A DNA stretch of 64,000 nucleotides from the NCBI GenBank assembly GCA_937901455.1, contig CALDIA010000054.1:62001-126000 (forward strand). Direction: 5' to 3'. Position 1 is the first letter of the stretch, and the number at the start of each line of letters is the position of its first letter. The position numbers and the translations under genes are program-made. Origin of the DNA: an uncultured Bacteroidales bacterium (lineage in GTDB: Bacteria > Bacteroidota > Bacteroidia > Bacteroidales > WCHB1-69). The notes beneath the pieces are model-generated. The model was not told where the DNA came from and searched no databases. It was given only the letters and a program-made list of their open reading frames with translations. Below, in pieces: positions 53,684 through 61,484 of this stretch.

Positions 53684-53734
53684 CAAAAAATTAAGACATA
53701 TTTCGCGGATCTCACATATCACAAGGAACCCATT

Positions 53735-53770
53735 TGTGTCATTCGTACAATTCGTGTCATTCGTGCAATT
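53735..53770. repeat. Short tandem repeat, 9-bp unit
   Basis: Two 18-bp copies (53735-53752, 53753-53770) differ at two positions, and each splits into two 9-bp subunits of consensus CGTGYMATT. The copies lie in the non-coding 228-base gap between tRNA-Arg and serA. Confidence 0.7.
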
Positions 53771-53888
53771 GTGGACTATAATGGACTTTTACCCGTAAGA
53801 ATAAACCAAACAATGAGAAATAACCCCAAATAGGGGACGATGTTGCCATCATCCCCTACCCTATTCGTTAAAATCCAATGTCCAACGA

Positions 53889-54806
53889 TTATTTGTTGAC
53901 TTGGAATTTCTTGTCGCCGTTGACGAAGAAGTTCACGATCTGGTTGGCAGCTGCCAAGCCGGCGTTGATGTTGGCTTCGGCGGTCTCGGCACCCTGTTTT
54001 TTCGGGGTGGCGAAGAAGCGCTTCTCAAACTTGTTGAACTCGTCCAAGGCATCAGGAGCGATGTCGGTGCAGTATTTGAGATCTTCGCGCTCAGCCATGA
54101 GGGCAAGGAGTTCTTCCTCATTGATGACCTCCTTGCGGGCGGTATTGATCACGCAGCCGCCTTTGGGCATCAGGCCTACCAAAGCCTTGTTGATAGACTT
54201 CTTGGTCTGGTCGTTGGCGGGGATGTGCAGGGAGATGTAGTTACAGTTCTTGTAGAGCTCTTCCAACGTGTCGGGCACGATGACCCCTTCGGCCTGCATC
54301 TTCTCTTTCGGGATGAACGGGTCGAAGGCCCAGACTTCCATACCGAGGGCACGGGCCTTTTCAGCCACCAGGCGACCCACGTTGCCGTAAGCCTGGATGC
54401 CCACCTTCTTGCCCTTCAGCTCGGCACCGGTGCCGGGCTTGAAGGTGTTGCGGGCCATATAGATCATCATGCCGATGGCCAATTCAGCCACGGCGTTGGA
54501 GTTCTGTCCGGGGGTGTTCATCGCCACGATGTTGTTGGCGGTGCAGGCAGCCAGGTCGAGGTTGTCGAAGCCGGCGCCGGCGCGCACCACCACCTTGAGG
54601 TTCTTGGCGGCGTCGATGACCTGCGCCGTCACCTTGTCGGAGCGCACAATCATGGCATCTACGTCAGCGACTGCGGCGTACAACTCCTCGGGGGTTTCAT
54701 ATTTTTCTAACAATGCCAATTCATAACCGGCCTTTTCCACGATGGCGCGAATGCCATCCACTGCGGCCTTGGCAAATGGTTTTTGGGTTGCAACTAATAC
54801 TTTCAT
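53889..54806 (-). CDS. serA: D-3-phosphoglycerate dehydrogenase
   Basis: First enzyme of serine biosynthesis (3-phosphoglycerate to 3-phosphohydroxypyruvate with NAD). 305 residues, a short form without ACT domain. Motifs: VRAGAGFDNLDLAACTAN, NSNAVAELAIGMMIYMAR, nucleotide loop VGIQAYGNVGRLVAEKA, SLHIPANDQTKKSINKALV, VINTARKEVINEEELLALM (catalytic Arg) and a terminal ANINAGLAAANQIVNFF. The loop reads AYGNVG where GxGxxG is usual. The gene lies downstream of serC on the same strand, which supports the assignment over the paralogue at 39723. Confidence 0.94.
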   Translation of the reverse strand: MKVLVATQKPFAKAAVDGIRAIVEKAGYELALLEKYETPEELYAAVADVDAMIVRSDKVTAQVIDAAKNLKVVVRAGAGFDNLDLAACTANNIVAMNTPGQNSNAVAELAIGMMIYMARNTFKPGTGAELKGKKVGIQAYGNVGRLVAEKARALGMEVWAFDPFIPKEKMQAEGVIVPDTLEELYKNCNYISLHIPANDQTKKSINKALVGLMPKGGCVINTARKEVINEEELLALMAEREDLKYCTDIAPDALDEFNKFEKRFFATPKKQGAETAEANINAGLAAANQIVNFFVNGDKKFQVNK

Positions 54807-54846
54807 TATTTTGATTATTAAATTATTAAATCATTAAGACATTAAA

Positions 54847-55234
54847 TTATTTTTGGCCTTTTTCTTTATCGAGATTTTTTTTGGCTGTCTTCAAACTCTT
54901 GGTGAGCATATTCATAATGAAATTCAATTCTTTTATCAATTCATCATACTCTTCCAACGTTATTAAACCGCTATCCTTCAACAATCTTAACCAGTAATTT
55001 GATTCCCTTGCTTCTTTCAATGATATATGAAACTTCGCAATGAAGTCATTGGTTGATTGCGCTCCAGACGCCTCTTCTATATTGGCCCCCTATTGATGTT
55101 CCGGATTTGGCAAGTTGCTTTGAAATTAAATATTCCCTTTCTTCAATTTGCAACTTTCTGCATAAAAGAATAATTTTTAAAGCAAATTGATAAGAACTGT
55201 CCTTCAAAGCGTCTTTCTTGCCCTTTTCAGACAT
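54847..55234 (-). pseudogene. Four-helix-bundle protein gene, frameshifted
   Basis: The minus-strand frame from 55234 reads as a four-helix-bundle (S23/IVP) protein: DSSYQFALKIILLCRKLQIE, then SGTSIG. After a run of five G residues (C's at 55086-55090) it shifts to a short tail. Dropping one G restores the family text ANIEEASGAQSTNDFIAKF, then LKEARESNYWLRLLKDSG and a tail ending at 54847, for a 128-residue product, the normal length. So one inserted base in a homopolymer breaks it, or the base is a sequencing error. It sits between serC and serA, and AT-rich short-period repeats flank both sides (54810-54850, 55233-55274). The family's function is unknown. Confidence 0.85.
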
Positions 55235-55273
55235 AATAGTTTAATATTTAACAATCTAATATCTTAATATAAA

Positions 55274-56392
55274 CTATTTGTTCGTTTTCTCAAACTCCTG
55301 CATACAAGCGACAAGTGCTTCCACGTCTTCCACGGTGCAGGCGTTGTAGAGGCTGGCGCGGAATCCGCCCACGGAACGGTGACCCTTAATGCCTACCATG
55401 CCGCACTCCTTGGCGAAGGCCATGAAGGCGTCCTGCTTGTCCTCGTAGCCGGGAGCCATCACCCAGCAGTGGTTCATGATGGAGCGGTCGGCCTTGTCGG
55501 CCACGGTGCCCACGAACATGCTGTTGCGGTCGATTTCGTCATAGAGGAGGTTGGATTTCTTCAGGTTGATTTTGTTCATTTCTTCTACGCCACCAATGGT
55601 GTTTTTGAGCCATGTGAGGGTTTCGTGCATTACGAAAATGGGCAGCACGGGAGGCGTGTTGAACATAGAAATGTTCTTGGCTTCCTCAGCGGCGTGCGTA
55701 CGGTAATCAATCATCGTGGGCAGCGGGTTCATGTAAGCGCGGTCACCAATCTGGCCGAGAATGTCTTTGCGTACAATGATGAAGGTGACACCAGCAGGTC
55801 CTACATTCTTCTGGGCACCACCGTAGATGAGACCGTATTTGGTCACGTCCACAGGACGGCTCATAATGTCGGAGGACATGTCGGCTACAAGCATCACATT
55901 GTTGCACTCTTCAGCGGTGAAGTCCTTACGGATTTCGGTACCATAGATGGTGTTGTTGGTAGTGATGTGGAAATAGTCGGCATCAGCGGGAACGGTCCAC
56001 CCTTTGGGAATGTAGTTGTAAGTTTTGTCCTCTGAAGAGGCCACGATTTCGGTTGTACCGAAGTTCTTGGCTTCTTTGGCAGCTTTCTTAGCCCAAACAC
56101 CTGTCTGCAGATAGGCAGCTTTGGTCTTCATCAGGTTGGCTGGCACCATGAAGAACTGGGTGCTGGCACCACCACCAAGGAATAAAACTTCGTAGTTATC
56201 GGGAATGTTGAGGAGGTCGCGCCACAATTGGCGGGTCTCAGCCATTATACGCTCCCAACCAGGAGTACGGTGTGAGATTTCCATCAAACCTACACCCGTG
56301 TTGTCAAAATTGCGAATGGCGTTGATTGTAGATTCAACAGCCTCTTTGGGAAGGACGCAAGGTCCTGCGTTAAAATTATGTATCTCTTTCAT
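55274..56392 (-). CDS. serC: Phosphoserine aminotransferase
   Basis: PLP enzyme converting 3-phosphohydroxypyruvate to phosphoserine. 372 residues. Features: HNFNAGPCVLPKEAVE, LMEISHRTPGWE, the loop LFLGGGASTQFFMVPANL, the PLP lysine in YGGAQKNVGPAGVTFIIV, NTPPVLPIFV and GHRSVGGFRASLYNA. It is the first gene of a serC-(four-helix gene)-serA unit on the minus strand. Confidence 0.97.
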   Translation of the reverse strand: MKEIHNFNAGPCVLPKEAVESTINAIRNFDNTGVGLMEISHRTPGWERIMAETRQLWRDLLNIPDNYEVLFLGGGASTQFFMVPANLMKTKAAYLQTGVWAKKAAKEAKNFGTTEIVASSEDKTYNYIPKGWTVPADADYFHITTNNTIYGTEIRKDFTAEECNNVMLVADMSSDIMSRPVDVTKYGLIYGGAQKNVGPAGVTFIIVRKDILGQIGDRAYMNPLPTMIDYRTHAAEEAKNISMFNTPPVLPIFVMHETLTWLKNTIGGVEEMNKINLKKSNLLYDEIDRNSMFVGTVADKADRSIMNHCWVMAPGYEDKQDAFMAFAKECGMVGIKGHRSVGGFRASLYNACTVEDVEALVACMQEFEKTNK

Positions 56393-56447
56393 AATAGGTA
56401 TGTTATGTGTTTTTAAGTATTTTTTTTATTGAGTCTTTTCAACGCGG

Positions 56448-56455
56448 CAAAAATA
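56448..56455 (-). promoter_or_regulatory. Promoter -7 element of serC
   Basis: TATTTTTG on the minus strand with a TTG 20 bases upstream, about 56 bases before the serC start. Confidence 0.6.
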
Positions 56456-56575
56456 GTCTTTTATTTTGAGATTATCAACAAGATAAAAAAGGACAAAAGG
56501 GAGATTTTTCATTCAAAATCCCTGATGTACACAAGATAATAGGAGTTTATAAAGAATGGATGTGAAAAGCGACTA

Positions 56576-57139
56576 CTACTGTAGCACTCGATGAATCACT
56601 TCCGGATAATGTTGGTGTTCCAGTTGGTGGATTTTGGTTTCAATGTTTTCCAGCGAGTCCTGCTCCTCCGCGTGGAAGGCAAATTGGTCGATGATGGGTC
56701 CTGTATCCATACCCTCATCCACAAAATGAATGGTGATGCCGAACACTTTCACACCATAGCGGTAAGCGTCTTCAATGCCGTGAGCGCCCGCAAAGGATGG
56801 CAGCAGAGCCGGATGCAAGTTGATGATCTTGTTGGGATAGTGCTGTAGCAACACTTTGCCTATGAATCGCATGTAACCAGCCAAAATGATGTAATCCACG
56901 TTTCTCAGCTGCAACTCCTGCAAGATGGCTGTCTCGTATGCCTCCTTGTTTTCATAATCCTTGGAGGAAAAAACGAACGCGTCAATACCATGGGTATTGG
57001 CGCGTTCGACAGCTTTGCAGTTTGGCTTGTCTGACACCAACAAGGCAATGTTGGCATCCAACGTATGAGCATCCACAGCATCAATAATGGCTTGGAAATT
57101 GGAACCGAAGCCCGATGCAAAAACTGCAATGTTCTTCAT
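56576..57139 (-). CDS. purN: Phosphoribosylglycinamide formyltransferase
   Basis: GAR transformylase (third purine step, formyl-THF dependent). 187 residues. Motifs: AVFASGFGSNFQAII, LVSDKPNCKAVERA, DYIILAGYMRFIGK, INLHPALLPSFAGAHG and GITIHFVDEGMDTGPII; the catalytic Asn/His/Asp set is found in NLHPALLPSF and VDEGMDTGP. It follows the cysteine-rich lipoprotein gene by 12 bases. Confidence 0.96.
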   Translation of the reverse strand: MKNIAVFASGFGSNFQAIIDAVDAHTLDANIALLVSDKPNCKAVERANTHGIDAFVFSSKDYENKEAYETAILQELQLRNVDYIILAGYMRFIGKVLLQHYPNKIINLHPALLPSFAGAHGIEDAYRYGVKVFGITIHFVDEGMDTGPIIDQFAFHAEEQDSLENIETKIHQLEHQHYPEVIHRVLQ

Positions 57140-57151
57140 ACAGTTAATCTG

Positions 57152-57658
57152 TTAGTGTCTGGGTTCTCCTTTAGGGCCTTGACCGTGAGGGCCTTTGCCG
57201 TCTTTAGGACAAGGTTTGTCACCCTCTTTTTTGCAACAGCCTTTCTCTCCTTCACCCTTGCAGCATTTGCCACAACAAGGCATCAGGTCAAAGGCAGCCT
57301 TTTTCTCATCTAAAGTCAGATTGTCCCAGTTGGCCATGGCTTTTTCAAATTCGGCTTTTTTAGCTTCCATTTCGGCTTTTTTAGCTTCCATTTCCTGCTC
57401 TTTGGCCTTTTCCTGGTCATAAGCGGCCTTGCGGTCGTTCAACAACTCAGCCTTGCGGGCATCATCCAGATTGTCCCAGTTTTTCCAGTCTTCCATAGCT
57501 TGCTTTTGCTCTTCAGACATCTCATGGTGAGGGCCTTTCTTAGCATCAAGTTGCTCTTGGTTTGGCTGGTTAGGCTGCTCAGTCTCTTGGTTGTTCTTTG
57601 TGTTGCAGGAAGCGAAAATCAAACTGCACACTACCATTAATGCGAAAATCTTTTTCAT
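57152..57658 (-). CDS. Cysteine-rich, coiled-coil lipoprotein of unknown function
   Basis: 168 residues. Lipoprotein signal with lipobox FASC (Cys18), then a Gln/Asn/Pro-rich linker, then a long charged helix (about 46-125) with two WDNL repeats (NWDNLDDARKAELL; NWDNLTLDEKKAAF) and an exact tandem MEAKKAE duplication. The C-terminal tail is unusual: seven cysteines (128, 129, 132, 133, 141, 142, 150) among Gly, Lys and Pro, as in metal-binding proteins, followed by a Gly/Pro/His tail. Binding of a soft metal at the cell envelope is inferred. It is 12 bases ahead of purN, which may share its transcript. Confidence 0.75.
   Translation of the reverse strand: MKKIFALMVVCSLIFASCNTKNNQETEQPNQPNQEQLDAKKGPHHEMSEEQKQAMEDWKNWDNLDDARKAELLNDRKAAYDQEKAKEQEMEAKKAEMEAKKAEFEKAMANWDNLTLDEKKAAFDLMPCCGKCCKGEGEKGCCKKEGDKPCPKDGKGPHGQGPKGEPRH
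57350..57391 (-). repeat. Exact 21-bp tandem duplication in the cysteine-rich lipoprotein gene
   Basis: Two identical 21-base units (57350-57370 and 57371-57391), in frame and encoding seven residues each within the charged helix. The perfect match at DNA level suggests recent slippage or duplication. Confidence 0.9.
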
Positions 57659-57906
57659 TATTTATAGTTTTAAAAAGTTAACGTTATGCTAAACGCAAAA
57701 ATTCTGATTTTATTGTGAGAAAAAAAGCATGGTAATTATTTGGTGATTCCGAAAGTTGAAAAAAGGAGTTGGGGGAATGGATAATTGGACAGGGGAGAGA
57801 ATGTAGAGATTACCTTGAGCAGCTCCACCGGGGCAAGAGCTTGGTAGGGATAAAGGAGCGCGTGTTCAGGGAAAAATTGAGAATTATATAATTCATCGTT
57901 TTTTTC

Positions 57907-57914
57907 TATCTTTG
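57907..57914 (+). promoter_or_regulatory. Promoter -7 element of sodB-hutI
   Basis: TATCTTTG followed by CCGC, 21 bases before the sodB ATG. The rest of the 277-base gap ahead of sodB shows no other feature. Confidence 0.6.
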
Positions 57915-57935
57915 CCGCCTAAAACATAAAACACT

Positions 57936-58523
57936 ATGACAACTTTTGAATTAATGAATTTGCCATACGCTCAGGATGCCCTTGCGCCCGTCATCAGTCC
58001 TGAAACCGTTGGTTTTCACTACGGGAAACATCTCCAGACGTATGTTAACAACCTAAATGCAGCTATTGCAGGCACACCGTTTGCAGAAAAGTCTTTGGAG
58101 GAGATTGTGTGTATTGCAGAAGGCGGAATACTTAATAACGCCGGTCAAATACTGAACCATAACCTCTATTTTAGCCAGTTCATGGCACCCCAAGAGGATA
58201 ACCGACCTAAGGGCCCATTGGCCGAAGCCATCAAGAAAACATTCGGCTCATTGGAGCAGTTTCAAGAAGAGTTTGTAAAGAAGGGTGCGGGACTCTTCGG
58301 GTCAGGATGGGTATGGCTTTCTGCTACTACCGAAGGCGATCTCGTGATCACCCAGGAGCCCAATGCGGCCAATCCCATCCAAAAAGGACTCGTACCCCTA
58401 CTTACCTTCGATGTTTGGGAACACGCCTATTATCTTGACTACCAGAATCGTCGCCCCGACCATCTCAAAGCCCTTTGGGCTATCGTTAACTGGAAGGTAG
58501 TGGCTGAGCGCTATGGCCGATAA
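57936..58523 (+). CDS. sodB: Superoxide dismutase (Fe or Fe/Mn type)
   Basis: Cytoplasmic dismutase of superoxide, 195 residues. Metal ligands are visible: His28 (GFHYGKH), His75 (LNHNLYF), and Asp plus His in LTFDVWEHAYYL. Gln71 in NNAGQILNH is at the position that carries Gln in Fe enzymes, and the text resembles the cambialistic Porphyromonas enzyme, so iron or either metal is likely. A promoter element lies 21 bases upstream; hutI follows after 34 bases. Confidence 0.96.
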   Translation: MTTFELMNLPYAQDALAPVISPETVGFHYGKHLQTYVNNLNAAIAGTPFAEKSLEEIVCIAEGGILNNAGQILNHNLYFSQFMAPQEDNRPKGPLAEAIKKTFGSLEQFQEEFVKKGAGLFGSGWVWLSATTEGDLVITQEPNAANPIQKGLVPLLTFDVWEHAYYLDYQNRRPDHLKALWAIVNWKVVAERYGR

Positions 58524-58557
58524 TCATTCATGTTAAAAAATCAAAAACCGATATACT

Positions 58558-59811
58558 ATGGCAATCTTAGTGACCAATATCAAACAACTGGTTCAAACAG
58601 AACCAAAGAAGCTGAAGTATCGTGCGGGAAAGGATATGATGAACCTGCCCATTATTGAAAATGCCTATCTTTTGACAGAAGGCGATGTTATCAAAGACTT
58701 TGGTTGCATGGATAGTCTGGATAGAACCAAGTTGTCGAAGCTAAAAGAGCCTTTGCAGGAGGTTGATGCTGCGGGGCGCATGGTGTTTCCCTCATTCTGT
58801 GATTCACACACGCATATTGTCTATGCCGGCAGTCGCGAGGTGGAGTATATCGATAAAATTAAGGGCCTTAGTTACGAGGAGATTGCCAAGCGTGGCGGGG
58901 GCATTTTGAATTCCTCCAAGCGCTTGCATGAGGCGTCCGAAGATGAGCTTTTCGATAGTGCCTGGCAACGGCTCAACGAGATGGCTTCTTATGGTACCGG
59001 CGCCGTGGAAATCAAGAGCGGCTATGGCCTCTCTACCGAAGATGAACTTAAAATGCTGCGTGTGATCCGCCGCCTGAAGGAGAAATCCCCAATGCTCATC
59101 AAAGCCAATTTCTTAGGCGCCCACGCCGTCCCTGCCCAATATAAAAAGAACCCTGATGACTATGTGGACCTCATCATCAACGAGATGATCCCTATGGTGG
59201 CCGCCGAGGAACTGGCCGACTTTATAGATGTGTTCTGCGACAAGGGATTCTTTACCGTGGAACAAACCGAACGAATGCTCATGCAAGGCATCAAGTACGG
59301 CCTCAGGCCCAAAATTCACGCCAACGAGCTCGACTATTCAGGCGGCATCCAAGTAGGTGTGAAGTACAATGCACTGTCGGTGGATCATTTGGAATACACG
59401 GGTGATGCTGAGATTGCGGCCCTGTTGGACAGTGAGACCATGCCGACCATTTTACCGGGAGCCGCCTTCTTTCTCGGGATGGTTTGCGCCCCGGCCCGCA
59501 AGATGATGGATGCGGGCCTGCCCGTGGCTTTGGCCTCTGATTTCAACCCCGGCTCGTGCCCATCCGGCAATATGCAATTGGTGATTGCCATGGGCTCTAT
59601 CATGTATAAAATGCTTCCCGAAGAGATTATCAATGCCACCACTATTAATACGGCTTACGCTTTGGGTGAACATGAAACTGTGGGATCCATCACCAAGGGG
59701 AAAAAGGCCAACTTTTTTATCACCAAACCGATGGACACTATCTATTTTATGAACTACGCTTTTGGCAGTAATAAAATCGAGCGCTATTTTTTGAACGGCA
59801 AGGAGCAATAA
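58558..59811 (+). CDS. hutI: Imidazolonepropionase
   Basis: Third enzyme of histidine degradation, opening imidazolone-5-propionate to formiminoglutamate. 417 residues, amidohydrolase fold. Metal and active-site motifs: FCDSHTHIVYAGSREVEY, GTGAVEIKSGYGLS, NFLGAHAVP, IHANELDYSGG, LSVDHLEYT and ALASDFNPGSCPSGNMQ. Other hut genes (hutH, hutU, ftcD) are absent from the window; they may lie elsewhere. The only promoter seen is ahead of sodB. Confidence 0.96.
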   Translation: MAILVTNIKQLVQTEPKKLKYRAGKDMMNLPIIENAYLLTEGDVIKDFGCMDSLDRTKLSKLKEPLQEVDAAGRMVFPSFCDSHTHIVYAGSREVEYIDKIKGLSYEEIAKRGGGILNSSKRLHEASEDELFDSAWQRLNEMASYGTGAVEIKSGYGLSTEDELKMLRVIRRLKEKSPMLIKANFLGAHAVPAQYKKNPDDYVDLIINEMIPMVAAEELADFIDVFCDKGFFTVEQTERMLMQGIKYGLRPKIHANELDYSGGIQVGVKYNALSVDHLEYTGDAEIAALLDSETMPTILPGAAFFLGMVCAPARKMMDAGLPVALASDFNPGSCPSGNMQLVIAMGSIMYKMLPEEIINATTINTAYALGEHETVGSITKGKKANFFITKPMDTIYFMNYAFGSNKIERYFLNGKEQ

Positions 59812-59883
59812 CACGAATCCCTTGGACAGCAGTGAACTTCAGGAGAAGTGGTTCAAAAGAGTCCACCAAAAACAGTTAATAGG

Positions 59884-61476
59884 TTACTTTTTTAATACCT
59901 CCAAGGCTTTCAACACTACGGGGTCGGTGGCGTTAAGCGTTTTGTAGTAGGCCTCATCGCCGAAAAGGTTGCGCCCAATGAGGGCCTTCAGCCATACTTT
60001 TAACTCTTTTTTGGATTCCGCATTGAGAGCCGGTGGTTCGTTTTTGGTCAGAGTCTGATAGTACTGTAAAAGATCCTGCACTTGCTTGTCGCTGACGATC
60101 ATCTTGTTACAGAACGTCTTGACATCGGGATATTGCTTCAGCAACGCATCCTTATGCTCGTTGGCATAATGGAAGGCGTACTGCACAAGTGCCGCGGTGT
60201 TGGAAACAGCATAGAAACTGCTCTTGGTGTCGGAATATTGCAACGGTACGAAATAGTCAGGCATAATGCCTCCACCGCCATAAACGGTGCGTCCATTAGA
60301 AGTGTGGAAAATTTGGGTGGAGTCAAGCCTGATACTGTCCACAGATTCCATTTCTCCATTCATTAGCCTGTTAATGATCTCCTCGTAATAAGCCTCCGTA
60401 CCTTTTTTGTAGTCGCGTTGAATACAGCGGCCGCTGGGTGTGTGATAACGGGCAGTGGTCAGTCGGATGGTGGAGTTGTCCTCTAGTTCAAACTGTCGCT
60501 GTACCAGTCCTTTGCCGAATGATCGTCGGCCCACAATCCAGCCTCTGTCGTTGTCTTGCACAGCGCCAGCCACAATCTCTGAGGCCGATGCACTATAGTC
60601 ATCAATCAGCACCACCACCTGGCCGCTTTCAAAATCGCCTTTCCGAGTTGCAGTGATGATTTCAGGTCGCACATTGAGGCCTTCAATGGAAACGATCTTC
60701 TGCTTGTTGGGCAGCAACTCGTCGCACACACCGACAGCAGCATCCAAGAAACCTCCAGCATTGCCCCTCAAATCCAAAACCATTGCTTTCATACCTTGTT
60801 GCTTGAGTTTTTTGATGGCTTTCTGAAATTCCTCTACCGTGGTACTGCCAAACTCGTTGATTTTGATATAGCCTGTTTGGTCGTTAATCATAAAGGAAAC
60901 ATCCACCGTGTAGATAGGAATCACGTTTCTTTTTATTTCATAAGTATAAACCTCGTCAAAACCGGGTCTCTTGATGCCCACTTTCACTTTAGTGCCCTTT
61001 TTTCCCCGCAACAGTTTGTAAGCTTTTTCGCTGGTGATGCCGATGATGGACTCCCCGTCAACCGACACCATGCGGTCGCCCGCCCGTATGCCGGCCTTTT
61101 CTGAAGGGCCGCCAGAAATGGTGGAAATAACCATTAGCGTGTCGTTCATGATGTTGAACTGAATGCCAACACCCTCAAACGACCCCTCCAACGACTCCAT
61201 CAGTATCTTGTTGTCTTCGGCTGAGGAATATGAGGAGTGGGGGTCTAACGTCTGCAAGATGGAATTGATGGATACATCGTAAAGCGAGTCCACATTGATG
61301 GAGTCCACATAGTATCTGTCAATGTAGTTGAGAACCTCATTCAATTTCTGTAAGTGGGCGTTACGCGTAATCGTCTTTTTGGAGTTCAGAAAATGAACGG
61401 TCACCGTCATCCCCAACAGAAAGGCGATGAGGAGATAAAAAAAGATCATCCAGCGGTTATATCGGTCGGTATTCAT
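59884..61476 (-). CDS. ctpA: CtpA-type S41 C-terminal processing protease
   Basis: 530 residues. A single N-terminal membrane segment (MIFFYLLIAFLLGMTVTV) anchors a periplasmic enzyme; a PDZ domain (GVGIQFN, IRAGDRMVSVDGESI) precedes the tail-specific protease core. The Ser-Lys dyad lies in DDYSASASEIVAGA and RRSFGKGLVQ; DLRGNAGGFLDAAVGV is the oxyanion region. It probably trims or degrades envelope proteins. It begins 8 bases after the DAHP synthase gene, so it is in the same operon. Confidence 0.94.
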   Translation of the reverse strand: MNTDRYNRWMIFFYLLIAFLLGMTVTVHFLNSKKTITRNAHLQKLNEVLNYIDRYYVDSINVDSLYDVSINSILQTLDPHSSYSSAEDNKILMESLEGSFEGVGIQFNIMNDTLMVISTISGGPSEKAGIRAGDRMVSVDGESIIGITSEKAYKLLRGKKGTKVKVGIKRPGFDEVYTYEIKRNVIPIYTVDVSFMINDQTGYIKINEFGSTTVEEFQKAIKKLKQQGMKAMVLDLRGNAGGFLDAAVGVCDELLPNKQKIVSIEGLNVRPEIITATRKGDFESGQVVVLIDDYSASASEIVAGAVQDNDRGWIVGRRSFGKGLVQRQFELEDNSTIRLTTARYHTPSGRCIQRDYKKGTEAYYEEIINRLMNGEMESVDSIRLDSTQIFHTSNGRTVYGGGGIMPDYFVPLQYSDTKSSFYAVSNTAALVQYAFHYANEHKDALLKQYPDVKTFCNKMIVSDKQVQDLLQYYQTLTKNEPPALNAESKKELKVWLKALIGRNLFGDEAYYKTLNATDPVVLKALEVLKK

Positions 61477-61484
61477 ATGAGCGA

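Noticed and set aside
53579..53833. An 84-codon frame across tRNA-Arg and the 9-bp repeat
   Set aside because: Chance frame on the strand opposite a tRNA.
53901..54710. A 269-codon frame opposite serA
   Set aside because: Gly/Val/His-rich antisense shadow of a conserved gene with high-GC codon positions; no motif or leader.
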